Assembly: GCF_003385455.1 (NCBI RefSeq)
Contig: NZ_QNUF01000021.1
Span: forward strand, 29,069-93,068
DNA: 64,000 bases
DNA from: Chryseobacterium rhizosphaerae
Lineage (GTDB): Bacteria; Bacteroidota; Bacteroidia; Flavobacteriales; Weeksellaceae
Direction of reading: 5' to 3'
Both the position numbers and the translations under genes were made by a program. The notes below the pieces were generated by a model that worked only from the letters and a program-made list of their open reading frames with translations, did no database searches and had not been told where the DNA came from. This document shows, piece after piece, positions 1-8,329 of the stretch. The first letter of the stretch is position 1. Every line of letters starts with the position of its first letter.

Positions 1-143
1 AATGCCGGCAAAATTGCTTTGCTGTCACCTGCTTTTGTAAAGCCGCTAGATCCTATGACCATACCGTCTTTAATCATTTTTACAGCGTTTTCAGCTGTTG
101 TCACTTTTTGGTGTAGACTTTCTAATCTGATTCTTTCTAACAT
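1..143 (-). CDS. Acetyl-CoA hydrolase/transferase family protein, N-terminal 47 residues (gene runs off the left edge)
   Basis: The minus-strand frame starts at the ATG whose complement is at 141-143 and stays open to the window edge. The translation begins MLERIRLESLHQKVTTAENA and continues with a VIGSSGFTKAGDSKAILPA stretch. That glycine/serine-rich segment after a leading ERIR motif is typical of the N-terminus of succinyl-CoA:acetate CoA-transferases and acetyl-CoA hydrolases, which move CoA between acetate and succinate in the cytoplasm. Only the N-terminus is visible, so the catalytic glutamate cannot be checked. A TAAATTTG box lies upstream at 227-234. The family call is fairly safe; the exact substrate is not. 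Confidence 0.8.
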   Translation of the reverse strand, partial: MLERIRLESLHQKVTTAENAVKMIKDGMVIGSSGFTKAGDSKAILPA

Positions 144-226
144 GTAATCTTGATTTTGTGGTAACCACCATTACTTAGGATGCGTTATGAAAAATAATGG
201 TGATTATAAATGTTAACCATCTCTCA

Positions 227-234
227 CAAATTTA
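227..234 (-). promoter_or_regulatory. Candidate -7 element for the CoA-transferase gene
   Basis: The minus strand reads TAAATTTG, matching the Bacteroidota sigma-A -7 consensus TAnnTTTG, about 85 bases before the start codon. No TTG was found at the usual spacing, so this is tentative. Confidence 0.35.
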
Positions 235-238
235 CGAA

Positions 239-275
239 AAAAGACCCTTTAAATAAAGCATTCAAAGGGTCTTTT
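239..275 (-). terminator. Rho-independent terminator downstream of hmgA
   Basis: AAAAGACCCTTT and AAAGGGTCTTTT form a perfect 12-bp stem with a 13-base loop. On the minus strand it is followed by a run of six T. It most likely ends the hmgA transcript about 190 bases after the stop codon. The rest of the 144-465 gap holds no open frame I can support. Confidence 0.75.
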
Positions 276-465
276 ATATGTATTCAGCAGTACTTTTTAT
301 AAGAAATTGTTTAGGCTCTTTAGTATGAGATACATCTATTAGAATTTTTAACTCAAAACTTAAGATTCAACGTGGTTAAAAGTCACAGAACCTGTGTTTT
401 AAACATTTTTATGAAACTTAAGGGCTATTCTTCTTGTTCAGCCTAAAGAATTAAAATCATTTCAA

Positions 466-1617
466 TTATTCCAGCCATGAAGTTTTGTATGACGGATCTT
501 CCACTTTCAAAGCTTCTTCTGTAATTTTCAAAGGACGGAAAGGATCTACCATTACGGCATATTCTTCAGTAAATTTTTTACCAATACTTCTTTCCATAGC
601 CCCTGGGTGAGGTCCATGTACAATTCCTCCCGGATGAAGAGTGAAATCCATCAGGTCAATGTGGTTACGGCTCATAAAGTCTCCTTCTGTGTAGAACAAA
701 ACCTCATCAGAATCAATATTGGAATGATTGTAAGGAGCCGGAATAGCCATTGGATGGTAATCATACATTCTGGCACAGAATGAGCACACTACAAAATTAT
801 GAGCTTCAAAATTCTGGTGTACCGGTGGGGGTTGGTGAATTCTTCCTGTAATAGGTTCAAAGTTTTTGATATTGAATTTATAAGGATAAAAATATCCGTC
901 CCAGCCTACTACATCAAATGGGTGTGTTGCATAGATGAAGTCTGTAATCTGGTTTTCTTTTTTTACTTTAATTAAGAATTCTCCCTTTTCATCTTTGGGT
1001 TCTTTGAAAACAGGAGCAATCATGTCTCTTTCGCAGAACGGAGAGTGTTCCAAAAGCTGTCCGAATTCATTTCTGTATCTTTTCGGAGTATAGATAGGAG
1101 AGTGGCTTTCCAGAACAAAGAACACCGTATTTTCAGACTGTAATTCCACCTGATAAATGGTTCCTCTCGGAATGATAAGATAATCACCAGTTACGAATTC
1201 AAGATCTCCTACAAATGTTTTTAAGATACCGGCTCCTTCATGAACGAATAAAAGCTCATCACATTCGGCATTTTTATAGAAATAATCCATTGATTTTCTC
1301 GGCTTTGCCAATCCCATTTTCAGGTCATTATTCATCAAAAGGATCTTTCGGCTGTCCATAAAATCATCTTCAGGAGTGACATTCATTCCCTTGAACATTC
1401 TTGGGGTAATATTTTTTTCTACCGCAATTTTCGGTGTCACATCCTTAGGTTCCCCAATTGATTTTATCTGTGTAGGGCGGTGAATGTGGTATAGCAGAGA
1501 AGAGATACCGTGAAAGCCTTCTGTTCCGAAAAGCTGTTCATAGTAAAATTTATCTTCCGGAGACTTAAAGATGGTATGTCTTTTTGGTGGGATGTTTCCC
1601 GATAAATGATATCTCAT
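466..1617 (-). CDS. hmgA: Homogentisate 1,2-dioxygenase
   Basis: This 383-residue protein opens the aromatic ring of homogentisate to maleylacetoacetate in tyrosine/phenylalanine breakdown; it is a cytosolic Fe(II) enzyme. The sequence shows the cupin-fold halves, the HQPPPVHQ segment (261-268), a YNHSNIDSDEVLFYTEG segment (296-312) and HPGGIVHGPHPGA (328-340). These segments should supply the His/Glu iron ligands (candidates His298, Glu305 and His334 or His337). It is shorter than the animal enzymes (about 440 residues), as is usual in Bacteroidota. It is transcribed alone from a well-matched promoter (1640-1671) divergent to the TonB receptor. The family assignment is firm. Confidence 0.92.
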   Translation of the reverse strand: MRYHLSGNIPPKRHTIFKSPEDKFYYEQLFGTEGFHGISSLLYHIHRPTQIKSIGEPKDVTPKIAVEKNITPRMFKGMNVTPEDDFMDSRKILLMNNDLKMGLAKPRKSMDYFYKNAECDELLFVHEGAGILKTFVGDLEFVTGDYLIIPRGTIYQVELQSENTVFFVLESHSPIYTPKRYRNEFGQLLEHSPFCERDMIAPVFKEPKDEKGEFLIKVKKENQITDFIYATHPFDVVGWDGYFYPYKFNIKNFEPITGRIHQPPPVHQNFEAHNFVVCSFCARMYDYHPMAIPAPYNHSNIDSDEVLFYTEGDFMSRNHIDLMDFTLHPGGIVHGPHPGAMERSIGKKFTEEYAVMVDPFRPLKITEEALKVEDPSYKTSWLE

Positions 1618-1639
1618 TTTACTTTTATATGTAGTTTCT

Positions 1640-1671
1640 CAAATTTAATCATTTTTCACGAATTGACTCAA
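1640..1671 (-). promoter_or_regulatory. hmgA promoter (TTG-N21-TAAATTTG)
   Basis: On the minus strand TTG (complement of 1669-1671) is separated by 21 bases from TAAATTTG (complement of 1640-1647), 23 bases before the hmgA ATG. Both boxes and the spacing fit the Bacteroidota housekeeping promoter. Confidence 0.65.
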
Positions 1672-1708
1672 CCAAAATATTCAACATAGTGTTTCGTGTT
1701 TTAAAAAT

Positions 1709-1732
1709 AATTGTTAGATTTGTCTAACAATT
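1709..1732 (+). promoter_or_regulatory. Palindromic operator over the -7 box of the TonB receptor gene
   Basis: AATTGTTAGA (1709-1718), TTTG, TCTAACAATT (1723-1732) is a perfect 10-bp inverted repeat. A TAGATTTG -7 box (1715-1722) lies inside it, so a bound repressor would block transcription. The GTTAGA-N4-TCTAAC core resembles DtxR/MntR-family metalloregulator boxes; that regulator assignment is inference. Transcription should begin near 1729. Confidence 0.6.
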
Positions 1733-1740
1733 TTAATTTC

Positions 1741-3810
1741 ATGAAACGAATATTATTTTCTATTACTTTTTTATCATCCTATTGTTTCTCTCAGGAGACA
1801 GACAGTTTAAGTTTACATCAAAATAAAAACATAGATTCAACCAGAATTTCAAAAAAAGAAATTAAAACCAGCAGTATTGAAGATGTAGTGGTTACCGGAA
1901 CCATAAAACCGATGAGCAGATCCAAAAGTCCTGTGGCAGTAGAGATTTACAGCCAGAAATTTTTCCAGAAGAATCCTACTCCAAGTATTTTTGAAGCCAT
2001 TGCTATGGTAAATGGAGTAAAACCTCAGCTGAACTGTTCGGTTTGCAATACGGGGGATATTCACATCAATGGACTGGAGGGTCCTTATACCATGATTCTG
2101 ATTGACGGAATGCCTATAGTAAGTTCGCTTTCTACGGTATATGGTCTAAGTGGAATTCCGAACAGCCTGGTGGATAGGATAGAGGTGGTAAAAGGTCCGG
2201 CTTCTTCTATTTATGGTTCTGAAGCCATGGGCGGAGTAATCAATATTATCACCAAAAACGCATTGACAGCCCCAAAATTGAGCGTGGATCTGATGACTAC
2301 GACATGGAGTGAGAATAATCTGGACCTCTCTACAAAGTTTAATGTAGGGAAAAACGCGGCGTCCTTGCTAAGTTTAAATTATTTCAGTTTTCAGGAAAAA
2401 ATAGATCAGAATAAAGATAATTTTACCGATACCACTTTACAGAGCCGAATTTCTGTTTTTAACAAATGGAATTTTAAAAGAAAAGAAAACCGCCAGGCGA
2501 GCTTTGCCATGAGATATCTATATGAAGACCGTTTCGGAGGAGAAATGCAGTGGAATAAATCCTACCGGGGAAGTGATGAAGTATATGGAGAAAGTATTTA
2601 TACCAACAGAGCAGAGGTTTTCGGTTTGTATGAATGGCCTATGAAAGAGCATATTGTCACTCAGTTTTCTTACAATTATCATGACCAGAATTCTTTTTAT
2701 GGAGCTAATCCCTTTAATGCACTTCAAAAAGTGGCTTTTGTACAAACGTATTGGGACAGAAGTTTTGGGAAACATGATATCACAGCCGGACTTACCTTCA
2801 AAAGAACTTTTTATGATGATAATACACCGGGAACGCTGGGAGCAGACGGAATCACCAATGCACCGATGAAGTCTCCGATCTGGGGAGCATTTATTCAGGA
2901 CCAGTGGGAAATTAATGATAAAAATACGCTGCTGTTGGGCTACCGATATGATTATGATAAAGTACATCATTCGGTGCATTCCCCAAGATTGGCATGGAAA
3001 TTTTCACCGAATCCTTATCATACTCTGCGTTTCAACTTTGGAACGGGGTTTAGGGTTGTGAACTTGTTTACCGAAGATCATGCAGCCTTAACGGGTTCCC
3101 GTGAAGTGGTCGTAAAGTCTGATCTTAAACCTGAAAGGTCGGTTAACGGAAACCTGAACTATATCTGGAAAATTCCTGTGGGTACCCGTATGGTGAATCT
3201 TGATGCTTCTGCATTTTATACCTATTTCAGTAATAAAATTGTAGGTGATTTTGATTCTGATCCTGATAAAATTATTTATGATAATCTTCATGGATATGGA
3301 ATTTCAAGAGGAGCTTCCCTGAATGTAGATTTCAGCTTCAGCTTTCCTTTAAGTGTCAACTTAGGAGTAACTTATCTTGACGTATATCAGAAATTTGATA
3401 ATGAAAATCAGAAAACACAACAACTGCATGCTCCAAAATGGAGCGGAACCTATAACCTGACGTATAAATTCCCAAGTAATCTGACGGTAGATTTTACCGG
3501 GCAGTTTTATGGTCCCATGAGACTTCCGGTTTTACCTAACGACTTCCGTCCCGAATATTCACCATTCTATTCTTTGGCCAATATTCAGGTTTCAAAAAGC
3601 TTTAAATCCGGCTTTGAAGTGTATTGCGGAGTGAAAAATTTATTCAATTTTACTCCCAAAGATCCTTTAATGAGACCGTTTGACCCATTTGATAAACATG
3701 CTGATGATCCCATCAGCAATCCCAATCATTATACTTTTGATACGGCTTATGGGTATGCTCCTATGCAGCGTATCAGAGGGTTCCTGGGAGTAAAATATAC
3801 TTTGAAATGA
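1741..3810 (+). CDS. TonB-dependent outer-membrane receptor (BtuB/siderophore-receptor type)
   Basis: This 689-residue outer-membrane transporter starts with a signal peptide (MKRILFSITFLSSYCFS). It has a TonB-box-like segment (VEDVVVTGT type), a plug domain with DIHINGLEGPYTMILIDGMP and DRIEVVKGPASSIYGSEAMG, then a 22-strand barrel ending in aromatic-rich strands. An ATG at 1711 is also in frame, but it precedes the predicted transcription start, so 1741 is preferred. The plug has a paired-cysteine stretch (NCSVCNTG). The gene overlaps the thioredoxin-like gene by 4 bases (ATGA), so the two are translationally coupled. The operator at 1709-1732 suggests metal-responsive control, hence uptake of a metal complex; the actual ligand is unknown. 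Confidence 0.85.
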   Translation: MKRILFSITFLSSYCFSQETDSLSLHQNKNIDSTRISKKEIKTSSIEDVVVTGTIKPMSRSKSPVAVEIYSQKFFQKNPTPSIFEAIAMVNGVKPQLNCSVCNTGDIHINGLEGPYTMILIDGMPIVSSLSTVYGLSGIPNSLVDRIEVVKGPASSIYGSEAMGGVINIITKNALTAPKLSVDLMTTTWSENNLDLSTKFNVGKNAASLLSLNYFSFQEKIDQNKDNFTDTTLQSRISVFNKWNFKRKENRQASFAMRYLYEDRFGGEMQWNKSYRGSDEVYGESIYTNRAEVFGLYEWPMKEHIVTQFSYNYHDQNSFYGANPFNALQKVAFVQTYWDRSFGKHDITAGLTFKRTFYDDNTPGTLGADGITNAPMKSPIWGAFIQDQWEINDKNTLLLGYRYDYDKVHHSVHSPRLAWKFSPNPYHTLRFNFGTGFRVVNLFTEDHAALTGSREVVVKSDLKPERSVNGNLNYIWKIPVGTRMVNLDASAFYTYFSNKIVGDFDSDPDKIIYDNLHGYGISRGASLNVDFSFSFPLSVNLGVTYLDVYQKFDNENQKTQQLHAPKWSGTYNLTYKFPSNLTVDFTGQFYGPMRLPVLPNDFRPEYSPFYSLANIQVSKSFKSGFEVYCGVKNLFNFTPKDPLMRPFDPFDKHADDPISNPNHYTFDTAYGYAPMQRIRGFLGVKYTLK

Positions 3811-4268
3811 AAAAATTAGCTTTATTTTTAATGTTAGTGCCCTGTTTTTATCTGTCTCAGATGAAGACAGGCACTTTTTCTGAAGTAGAGGTTTTGCAAA
3901 AAGAAGATGCCAGGCCTACTGTTATTCATCTTTATACAGACTGGTGTGCGGTTTGTAAAATTGAATCTTTCCGTTTGAGCAAAGATAAAGACCTTGTTAC
4001 AATGATGAATGACCATTTTTATTTTATCAATTTTGAAGCAGAAAAGACAAAAGAAAAAATTTATTTTCAGGATCATGAGTTTAATTATTTATCCAATGGG
4101 AGCTCAGGAATCCATGAGTTGGCGCTGGCATTGTCAAAAAATAAAGATCAGCCTGTATATCCACTGTGGATCATTCTGGATAAAAACCAAAAATTGGTCT
4201 ATTATCATGAGGGACAGTTTACTGCTGAAAAAATGAAACAGAAGCTGTTGGAAATTTCTGCTTTGTAA
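3807..4268 (+). CDS. Secreted thioredoxin-like protein with a CAVC motif
   Basis: This 153-residue protein has a signal peptide (to about residue 17), then a thioredoxin fold with HLYTDWCAVC (CxxC at 47-50) and a PLWIILDKNQKLVYYHEG segment typical of the fold's central strand and cis-proline region. It probably reduces or handles thiols, or delivers a metal, in the periplasm. Its start overlaps the stop of the TonB receptor gene by 4 bases. Since that receptor's plug contains two close cysteines, the pair may work together; this is inference. No downstream partner gene follows, only a repeat element. Confidence 0.75.
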   Translation: MKKLALFLMLVPCFYLSQMKTGTFSEVEVLQKEDARPTVIHLYTDWCAVCKIESFRLSKDKDLVTMMNDHFYFINFEAEKTKEKIYFQDHEFNYLSNGSSGIHELALALSKNKDQPVYPLWIILDKNQKLVYYHEGQFTAEKMKQKLLEISAL

Positions 4269-4281
4269 GTGGGTGGTTTTT

Positions 4282-4430
4282 GTTGGAAAACGCAAGGGCG
4301 CAATTTTTTCTTTTTATTATGCTTTAAGGTGCAAGGATTTTAGCTGTGATAAAATTGTATATTCCTAATACAATATTTGTAAATCCTTGCTGAAAACCTT
4401 TGATTTCTTGTGCCTTTGCGTTTGCCCAAC
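4282..4430. repeat. Diverged solo copy of the GTTGG...CCAAC palindromic intergenic repeat
   Basis: The stretch begins GTTGGAAAACGCAAGGGCGC and ends CCTTTGCGTTTGCCCAAC, giving imperfect terminal inverted repeats with internal GCAAGGATTT/AAATCCTTGC arms. It matches the outer ends of the tandem array at 21425-22302 but is shorter and degenerate. Just downstream (4451-4471) is a CCCACAGATCCCGCAGATTTT fragment related to the palindrome at 23338-23410. No gene lies in 4269-4547. Confidence 0.6.
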
Positions 4431-4547
4431 CTTAAAAGTTTTTTTCATTTCCCACAGATCCCGCAGATTTTTTCTTTAACGTATTTTGAAATTAGTGAGA
4501 ACTACTTCAATCTTTCAATTTTTAAATAATTAAATCTTTCAATTATT

Positions 4548-5024
4548 CTACCCCTGAGCACTTGCATCTATTAGCACTGCCAGCTGAATACACGGTTTGT
4601 TTGAGCGGTTGCTCCAGGCATGATTGGTTCCTCTCTGAATGACAATATCTCCCGGTTTCAGAAGTGTTTCGCCTTCTTCCATGATGAGGTAGAGTTCACC
4701 GGAAAGAATAATAATATAATCCAGTGTCGGTGTCTGATGCATCATCGGATGAGGTTCATTCTTTTTCCATTCTATCCCCAGATCTTTATCCGGAGGTACC
4801 ACTACATATCGAAAGTAGGTTCCATTCTTTGGCGTTTGCGGAAATCCGGTATTAGGAATTGGGGTTTCAAAGTCTAAGCCTGCCGGCGTTTGTTGGGTAT
4901 TCCATACATCGGAAATAATAAGTCCGGGGAAATGTTCTACTGCATTTGCTACAGGCTGATCTTCGATAATAACAGATTTTCCGCTTTGAATTCCTGTTAC
5001 AATGCGTCTTGGTATTTTATTCAT
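4548..5024 (-). CDS. Cupin-domain protein
   Basis: This 158-residue cytosolic protein has a single C-terminal cupin barrel. The pattern PHPMMHQTPTLDYIIILSGE followed by LLKPGDIVIQRGTNHAW matches the two cupin motifs (G-x5-HxH-type with a late Glu, then G-x5-PxG-x2-H). It could be a small metal-dependent dioxygenase or isomerase, or a sensor; the substrate cannot be read from sequence. It lies 3 bases after the quinone-oxidoreductase-like gene and is therefore the second gene of that operon, which faces an HxlR regulator. Confidence 0.75.
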   Translation of the reverse strand: MNKIPRRIVTGIQSGKSVIIEDQPVANAVEHFPGLIISDVWNTQQTPAGLDFETPIPNTGFPQTPKNGTYFRYVVVPPDKDLGIEWKKNEPHPMMHQTPTLDYIIILSGELYLIMEEGETLLKPGDIVIQRGTNHAWSNRSNKPCIQLAVLIDASAQG

Positions 5025-5027
5025 AAA

Positions 5028-6017
5028 TTAATGTTTCATAATGAGTTTATGGCCCTGGGCCTGATTGTTTTTAAGAAGAGAATGAGCCTGAAGGACCGTT
5101 TCTAAGGATAAATTCCCTATAGTTTTATATTGCGGAGGAAGAATAGCTCCGTTTTCAATGAGTTTTGATATTTCCTCCAAGCTATTTTTGTAATATCCAT
5201 AATCTTTCACCATACTGTAGGTGTAATTGGAGATATTCATAATCAAACTTCCTTTGTTGAAAAGGTGCTCATGGGCCTCTTTAGTCACCAGGGCGGTAAC
5301 GTCTACATAAGTTCCGTTGATCTTTAATACATTGGCCGTGACTTCTGACATATGATTGCCTACCAGGTCTATCCCAATATCGAAAGACTGACCCTTATTT
5401 GCTTTTAAAAGGTTTTCAATAAGGTTTTCCTCTTTATAGTTGATGATCTGATGGCTTTCCAGCCCCATATTGAGAAGGATTTGTCTGTTGGCTTCACTGC
5501 CAACCGTTGCAATGATCTTCCGGATATGATTAGTCAGTAATAATTTGATCAGGAAAGAGCCCACCCCTCCTGTAGCGCCTGTTACAAGAATGGTATTTTC
5601 GGGGTTTAATTGTAACCGTTTAAAGATCTGCAGAGATGTAAGGCCAGCGGATGGGATAGATGCGGCCTGTTCAAAGGATATATTTTGAGGTTTGAGAGAA
5701 ACAATGGCTGCCGGAACACTGATATATTCTGCATAGGTTCCATTGCTGCCCATAGAACCACTTCCTGAGAAAACTTCATCTCCAACATTGAATTCAGAGA
5801 CCTCCGTTCCTTTTTCTACAATAACTCCGGACAATTCCCGGCCCAATATTGGTGAACTGATCAGTTTTCGCTCCAGTTCATTTTCCAGCATCTGATAATC
5901 GATGGGGTTGAAGCCACTTGCTTTGATCTGAATTAAAACTTCATTACTTTTTACCTGTGGTATTTCTATATTCCCATCTTCCAGTTGGAAATTTTTATTT
6001 AAGATAACTACTTTCAT
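5028..6017 (-). CDS. Zinc-independent quinone oxidoreductase-like protein (MDR superfamily)
   Basis: This 329-residue protein is a medium-chain dehydrogenase/reductase. It has a GroES-like N-terminal half (residues 1-120, GFNPIDYQMLENELE, GRELSGVIVEKG, GDEVFSGSG) and a Rossmann half with ILVTGATGGVGSFLIKL. The structural zinc cysteines of alcohol dehydrogenases are absent, which fits NADPH:quinone/enone reductases such as QorA. It likely reduces quinones or reactive enones in the cytosol. It heads a two-gene operon with the cupin and is divergent from an HxlR regulator, an arrangement known for quinone-responsive QorR/YodB-type control. Confidence 0.82.
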   Translation of the reverse strand: MKVVILNKNFQLEDGNIEIPQVKSNEVLIQIKASGFNPIDYQMLENELERKLISSPILGRELSGVIVEKGTEVSEFNVGDEVFSGSGSMGSNGTYAEYISVPAAIVSLKPQNISFEQAASIPSAGLTSLQIFKRLQLNPENTILVTGATGGVGSFLIKLLLTNHIRKIIATVGSEANRQILLNMGLESHQIINYKEENLIENLLKANKGQSFDIGIDLVGNHMSEVTANVLKINGTYVDVTALVTKEAHEHLFNKGSLIMNISNYTYSMVKDYGYYKNSLEEISKLIENGAILPPQYKTIGNLSLETVLQAHSLLKNNQAQGHKLIMKH

Positions 6018-6113
6018 ATGTTGATATTTATTTTTTTAAGGTCATATGCAATCGCAAGATCATCTGTTTGCATTTGAGAAATCATAGCGATTTCACCCCG
6101 TTCATTTGATACA

Positions 6114-6173
6114 CAAATGTAAAGAGGGAATAGTTTATATTTGCTACTAGTTAACAAATGGTAACTAGTTACC
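6114..6173. promoter_or_regulatory. Divergent promoter/operator between the quinone reductase operon and hxlR
   Basis: The plus strand has TATATTTG at 6136-6143 (-7 for hxlR); the minus strand has TACATTTG at 6114-6121 (-7 for the reductase operon). Between and after them lie ACTAGTTAAC (6145-6154) and the perfect palindrome GGTAACTAGTTACC (6160-6173), which together form a larger inverted repeat of ACTAGTTA-type arms. This layout fits an HxlR dimer site controlling both directions. The regulator assignment is inference from position. Confidence 0.6.
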
Positions 6174-6187
6174 TTCATGAAACTATT

Positions 6188-6577
6188 ATGGCAAAAATCA
6201 TTGAAAACGGAATAGAAAGAGAAGCGAGCTGCACGGAAGAATTGTTCGCGATGCGTGATAGTCTGGATGTATTAGGCGGAAAATGGAAACTGATGATCCT
6301 GCGATACCTGACCAACAGGCCTGATCAGAAAATTCATTTTAAAAAACTGGAGCGCAGCATTGAAGGAATTTCTGCTAAAATGCTGAGCAAAGAACTGAAA
6401 GAAATGGAAATCAACCTTCTTATTACGAGGACGATTCAGGATACAAAACCCATCACTGTTACTTATGCTGTTACCGAATATGGGAAATCGGTATTTCCGG
6501 TGACGGAGACATTGGTTAATTGGGGAATACTCCATCGGGAGAAGATCAAAGAATCCATGAATTCTTCTGAATCATAG
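6188..6577 (+). CDS. HxlR-family winged-helix transcriptional regulator
   Basis: This protein of 129 residues (from 6188) has the HxlR signature: CTEELFAMRDSLDVLGGKWK at the N-terminus, LERSIEGISAKMLSKELKEM as the recognition helix region, and a YAVTEYGKSV wing. The Cys at residue 15 is where redox-sensing members (YodB, HypR, QorR) carry their reactive cysteine. An in-frame ATG at 6158 would sit inside the operator, so the start at 6188 is preferred. It is divergent from the quinone reductase-cupin operon and probably represses it until quinones or electrophiles modify the cysteine; this is inference. Confidence 0.85.
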   Translation: MAKIIENGIEREASCTEELFAMRDSLDVLGGKWKLMILRYLTNRPDQKIHFKKLERSIEGISAKMLSKELKEMEINLLITRTIQDTKPITVTYAVTEYGKSVFPVTETLVNWGILHREKIKESMNSSES

Positions 6578-6585
6578 ATGACAAA

Positions 6586-6619
6586 AAAATCCTCAGACTC
6601 CTGAAGAGTTGAGGATTTT
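6586..6619 (-). terminator. Terminator shared by hxlR and the betaine transporter operon
   Basis: AAAATCCTCA (6586-6595) and TGAGGATTTT (6610-6619) form a perfect 10-bp stem. The minus strand continues into seven T, so it best serves the minus-strand betaine operon; it may also act on hxlR, whose stop codon is just before it. Confidence 0.75.
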
Positions 6620-6644
6620 AGATGAGGGTAATAGTACCGGTCCG

Positions 6645-7499
6645 TTACTTTTTATCTAGCCATAATTTTACCAGTTCAGGATGTTCTTCCACCCATTTGA
6701 TGGCAGTGGCTTCCTTATTTTTACTGTGTTCCATTTTGAGTAAAAGATCAGCCATATGTTCATCATCAAAATGTACTTTAGCAAAGAATTTGGTCAACTC
6801 CGGATGATCTTTACCAAAGCTTTTTCTGGCGTAAGTTTTAATCTGTTCAGCTTCACCAAATACCTTTTTAGGATCATGAAGAAACTTAAGTTTCATTTTC
6901 CCAAACATCCAGTGAGGCTGCCATCCAGCTACAACAATCCATTGTTTACGTTGTATGGCATTCTGTAATTCAGTGATCATGGCAATGGTAGAAGAGTTGA
7001 TTTGTTTATAATCCAGTGTATAGTCTATAATAGCCTGATCTGTTCCGGATGTCAGTCCTGCTCCTTTCTCAATTCCAATGATGCTGTGATTGAATTGATC
7101 CTTATGCTGATTAAGCTCTTCAATGGAATTAACAGGAATGTATTCCGGGACCACCAATCCTATACGGCCGCTATCATAATTTGTTCCTATATTCACTAGT
7201 CCCGGAAACTTAGCTACCTTTTTAGCGTGCGTGTAAGGTAGCCAAACTCCCATAAAAAGATCCGTATCTTCATTATTCATCGAAGCCAGAATCATATCTG
7301 TAGAAGCTTTTTGAATAATAACATGATATCCCTGCTGATCCAAAATAGCTTTGGCAACATGCGTCATGGCAACATCTTCTGCCCAGCCATCTACCATCCC
7401 GATGGTGATATATTTAGAGTTTTTTATATTTTCACATGAATTTAATATAAAGCATATTCCTATTAAAATTGGAAAAAATAGATATTTTAAATTTTTCAT
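6645..7499 (-). CDS. Glycine betaine ABC transporter, substrate-binding lipoprotein
   Basis: This 284-residue OpuAC/ProX-type binding protein has a lipoprotein signal ending in LNSC, which anchors it in a membrane. Aromatic residues that form the quaternary-ammonium cage in this family are visible in VDGWAED, GVWLPYTH and VAGWQPHWMFG. It would capture glycine betaine or proline betaine for osmoprotection. It is the third gene of a minus-strand operon, one base after the permease gene. No permease fusion is seen, unlike the OpuABC form. Confidence 0.87.
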   Translation of the reverse strand: MKNLKYLFFPILIGICFILNSCENIKNSKYITIGMVDGWAEDVAMTHVAKAILDQQGYHVIIQKASTDMILASMNNEDTDLFMGVWLPYTHAKKVAKFPGLVNIGTNYDSGRIGLVVPEYIPVNSIEELNQHKDQFNHSIIGIEKGAGLTSGTDQAIIDYTLDYKQINSSTIAMITELQNAIQRKQWIVVAGWQPHWMFGKMKLKFLHDPKKVFGEAEQIKTYARKSFGKDHPELTKFFAKVHFDDEHMADLLLKMEHSKNKEATAIKWVEEHPELVKLWLDKK

Positions 7500-7500
7500 C

Positions 7501-8328
7501 TTATTGTTTTTTCTTTACAAATCCTTGAGTAATCCGGTCGAGGATAATAGCTAAAATCACAACGGATAATCCACTTTCAAATCCTAATCCGATATCCAGA
7601 TTATTGATTCCTTCCAATACTTTTTCACCTAAACCGCCTGCAGCAATCATTCCTGCAATAACGACCATAGATAAGGATAACAGTATCGTTTGATTGATCC
7701 CTGTTAAAATCGTTTTCATGGCTAAAGGAAGTTCTACTTTAAATAATATCTGGCGGTTGGTAGCTCCAAAAGCCCTCGCTGCTTCCACAATATCTTTCGG
7801 AACAGCTTCAATTCCCAATGTCGTTAACCGTACAGCTGGTGGCATCGCAAAAATAATCGTTGCAAAAGCACCCGGTACTTTACCGATACTGAAAAATAAT
7901 ACAGCCGGAATCAGGTAGACAAATGCGGGCATTGTTTGCATTAAATCCAGTAATGGGCGGATAATTTTTGCGGCTATTTTGCTTTTGGCAGCCCAAATTC
8001 CTAAAGGGATTGAAATGATCAATGCAGTAATGGTTGCTACAAAAATAAGGGCAAGGGTTTCCATGGTTTCTTTCCATAATCCCATTAAAAATATTAAACT
8101 CAATCCAGCTACAGTCACCACAGCGATGCCTTTTCCGGCTTTCCATAATGCCAATAGCGTAAAAAAGAGGATGATAACATAAAAGGGAGTGTTTACCAAA
8201 ACCCATTCAATCCCCATAATAGAGGAGTTTCCTACATGTTTTATAATATCAAATACAGGTTTTCCATTTTCTGTGAGCCAATTGATTGCAGTTTCTACAT
8301 ATTGACCTATATCTATAGTTTTATTCAT
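7501..8328 (-). CDS. Glycine betaine ABC transporter, permease
   Basis: This 275-residue inner-membrane protein has six or so hydrophobic segments and the ABC permease EAA loop (EAARAFGATNRQILFKVELP), which docks the ATPase. The N-terminal leader (DIGQYVETAINWLTENGKPV) and WxxxMETLALI block match ProW/OpuAB. It forms the channel through which betaine enters. It sits one base from the ATPase and one base from the binding protein, so the three are made together. Confidence 0.88.
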   Translation of the reverse strand: MNKTIDIGQYVETAINWLTENGKPVFDIIKHVGNSSIMGIEWVLVNTPFYVIILFFTLLALWKAGKGIAVVTVAGLSLIFLMGLWKETMETLALIFVATITALIISIPLGIWAAKSKIAAKIIRPLLDLMQTMPAFVYLIPAVLFFSIGKVPGAFATIIFAMPPAVRLTTLGIEAVPKDIVEAARAFGATNRQILFKVELPLAMKTILTGINQTILLSLSMVVIAGMIAAGGLGEKVLEGINNLDIGLGFESGLSVVILAIILDRITQGFVKKKQ

Positions 8329-8329
8329 C

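Noticed and set aside
1711..1740. ATG at 1711 as start of the TonB receptor
   Set aside because: It lies inside the operator and upstream of the expected transcript start; the signal peptide begins at 1741.
2518..2979. Antisense frame of 153 codons in the TonB receptor gene
   Set aside because: Mirror of the receptor coding sequence; composition is unlike a real protein.
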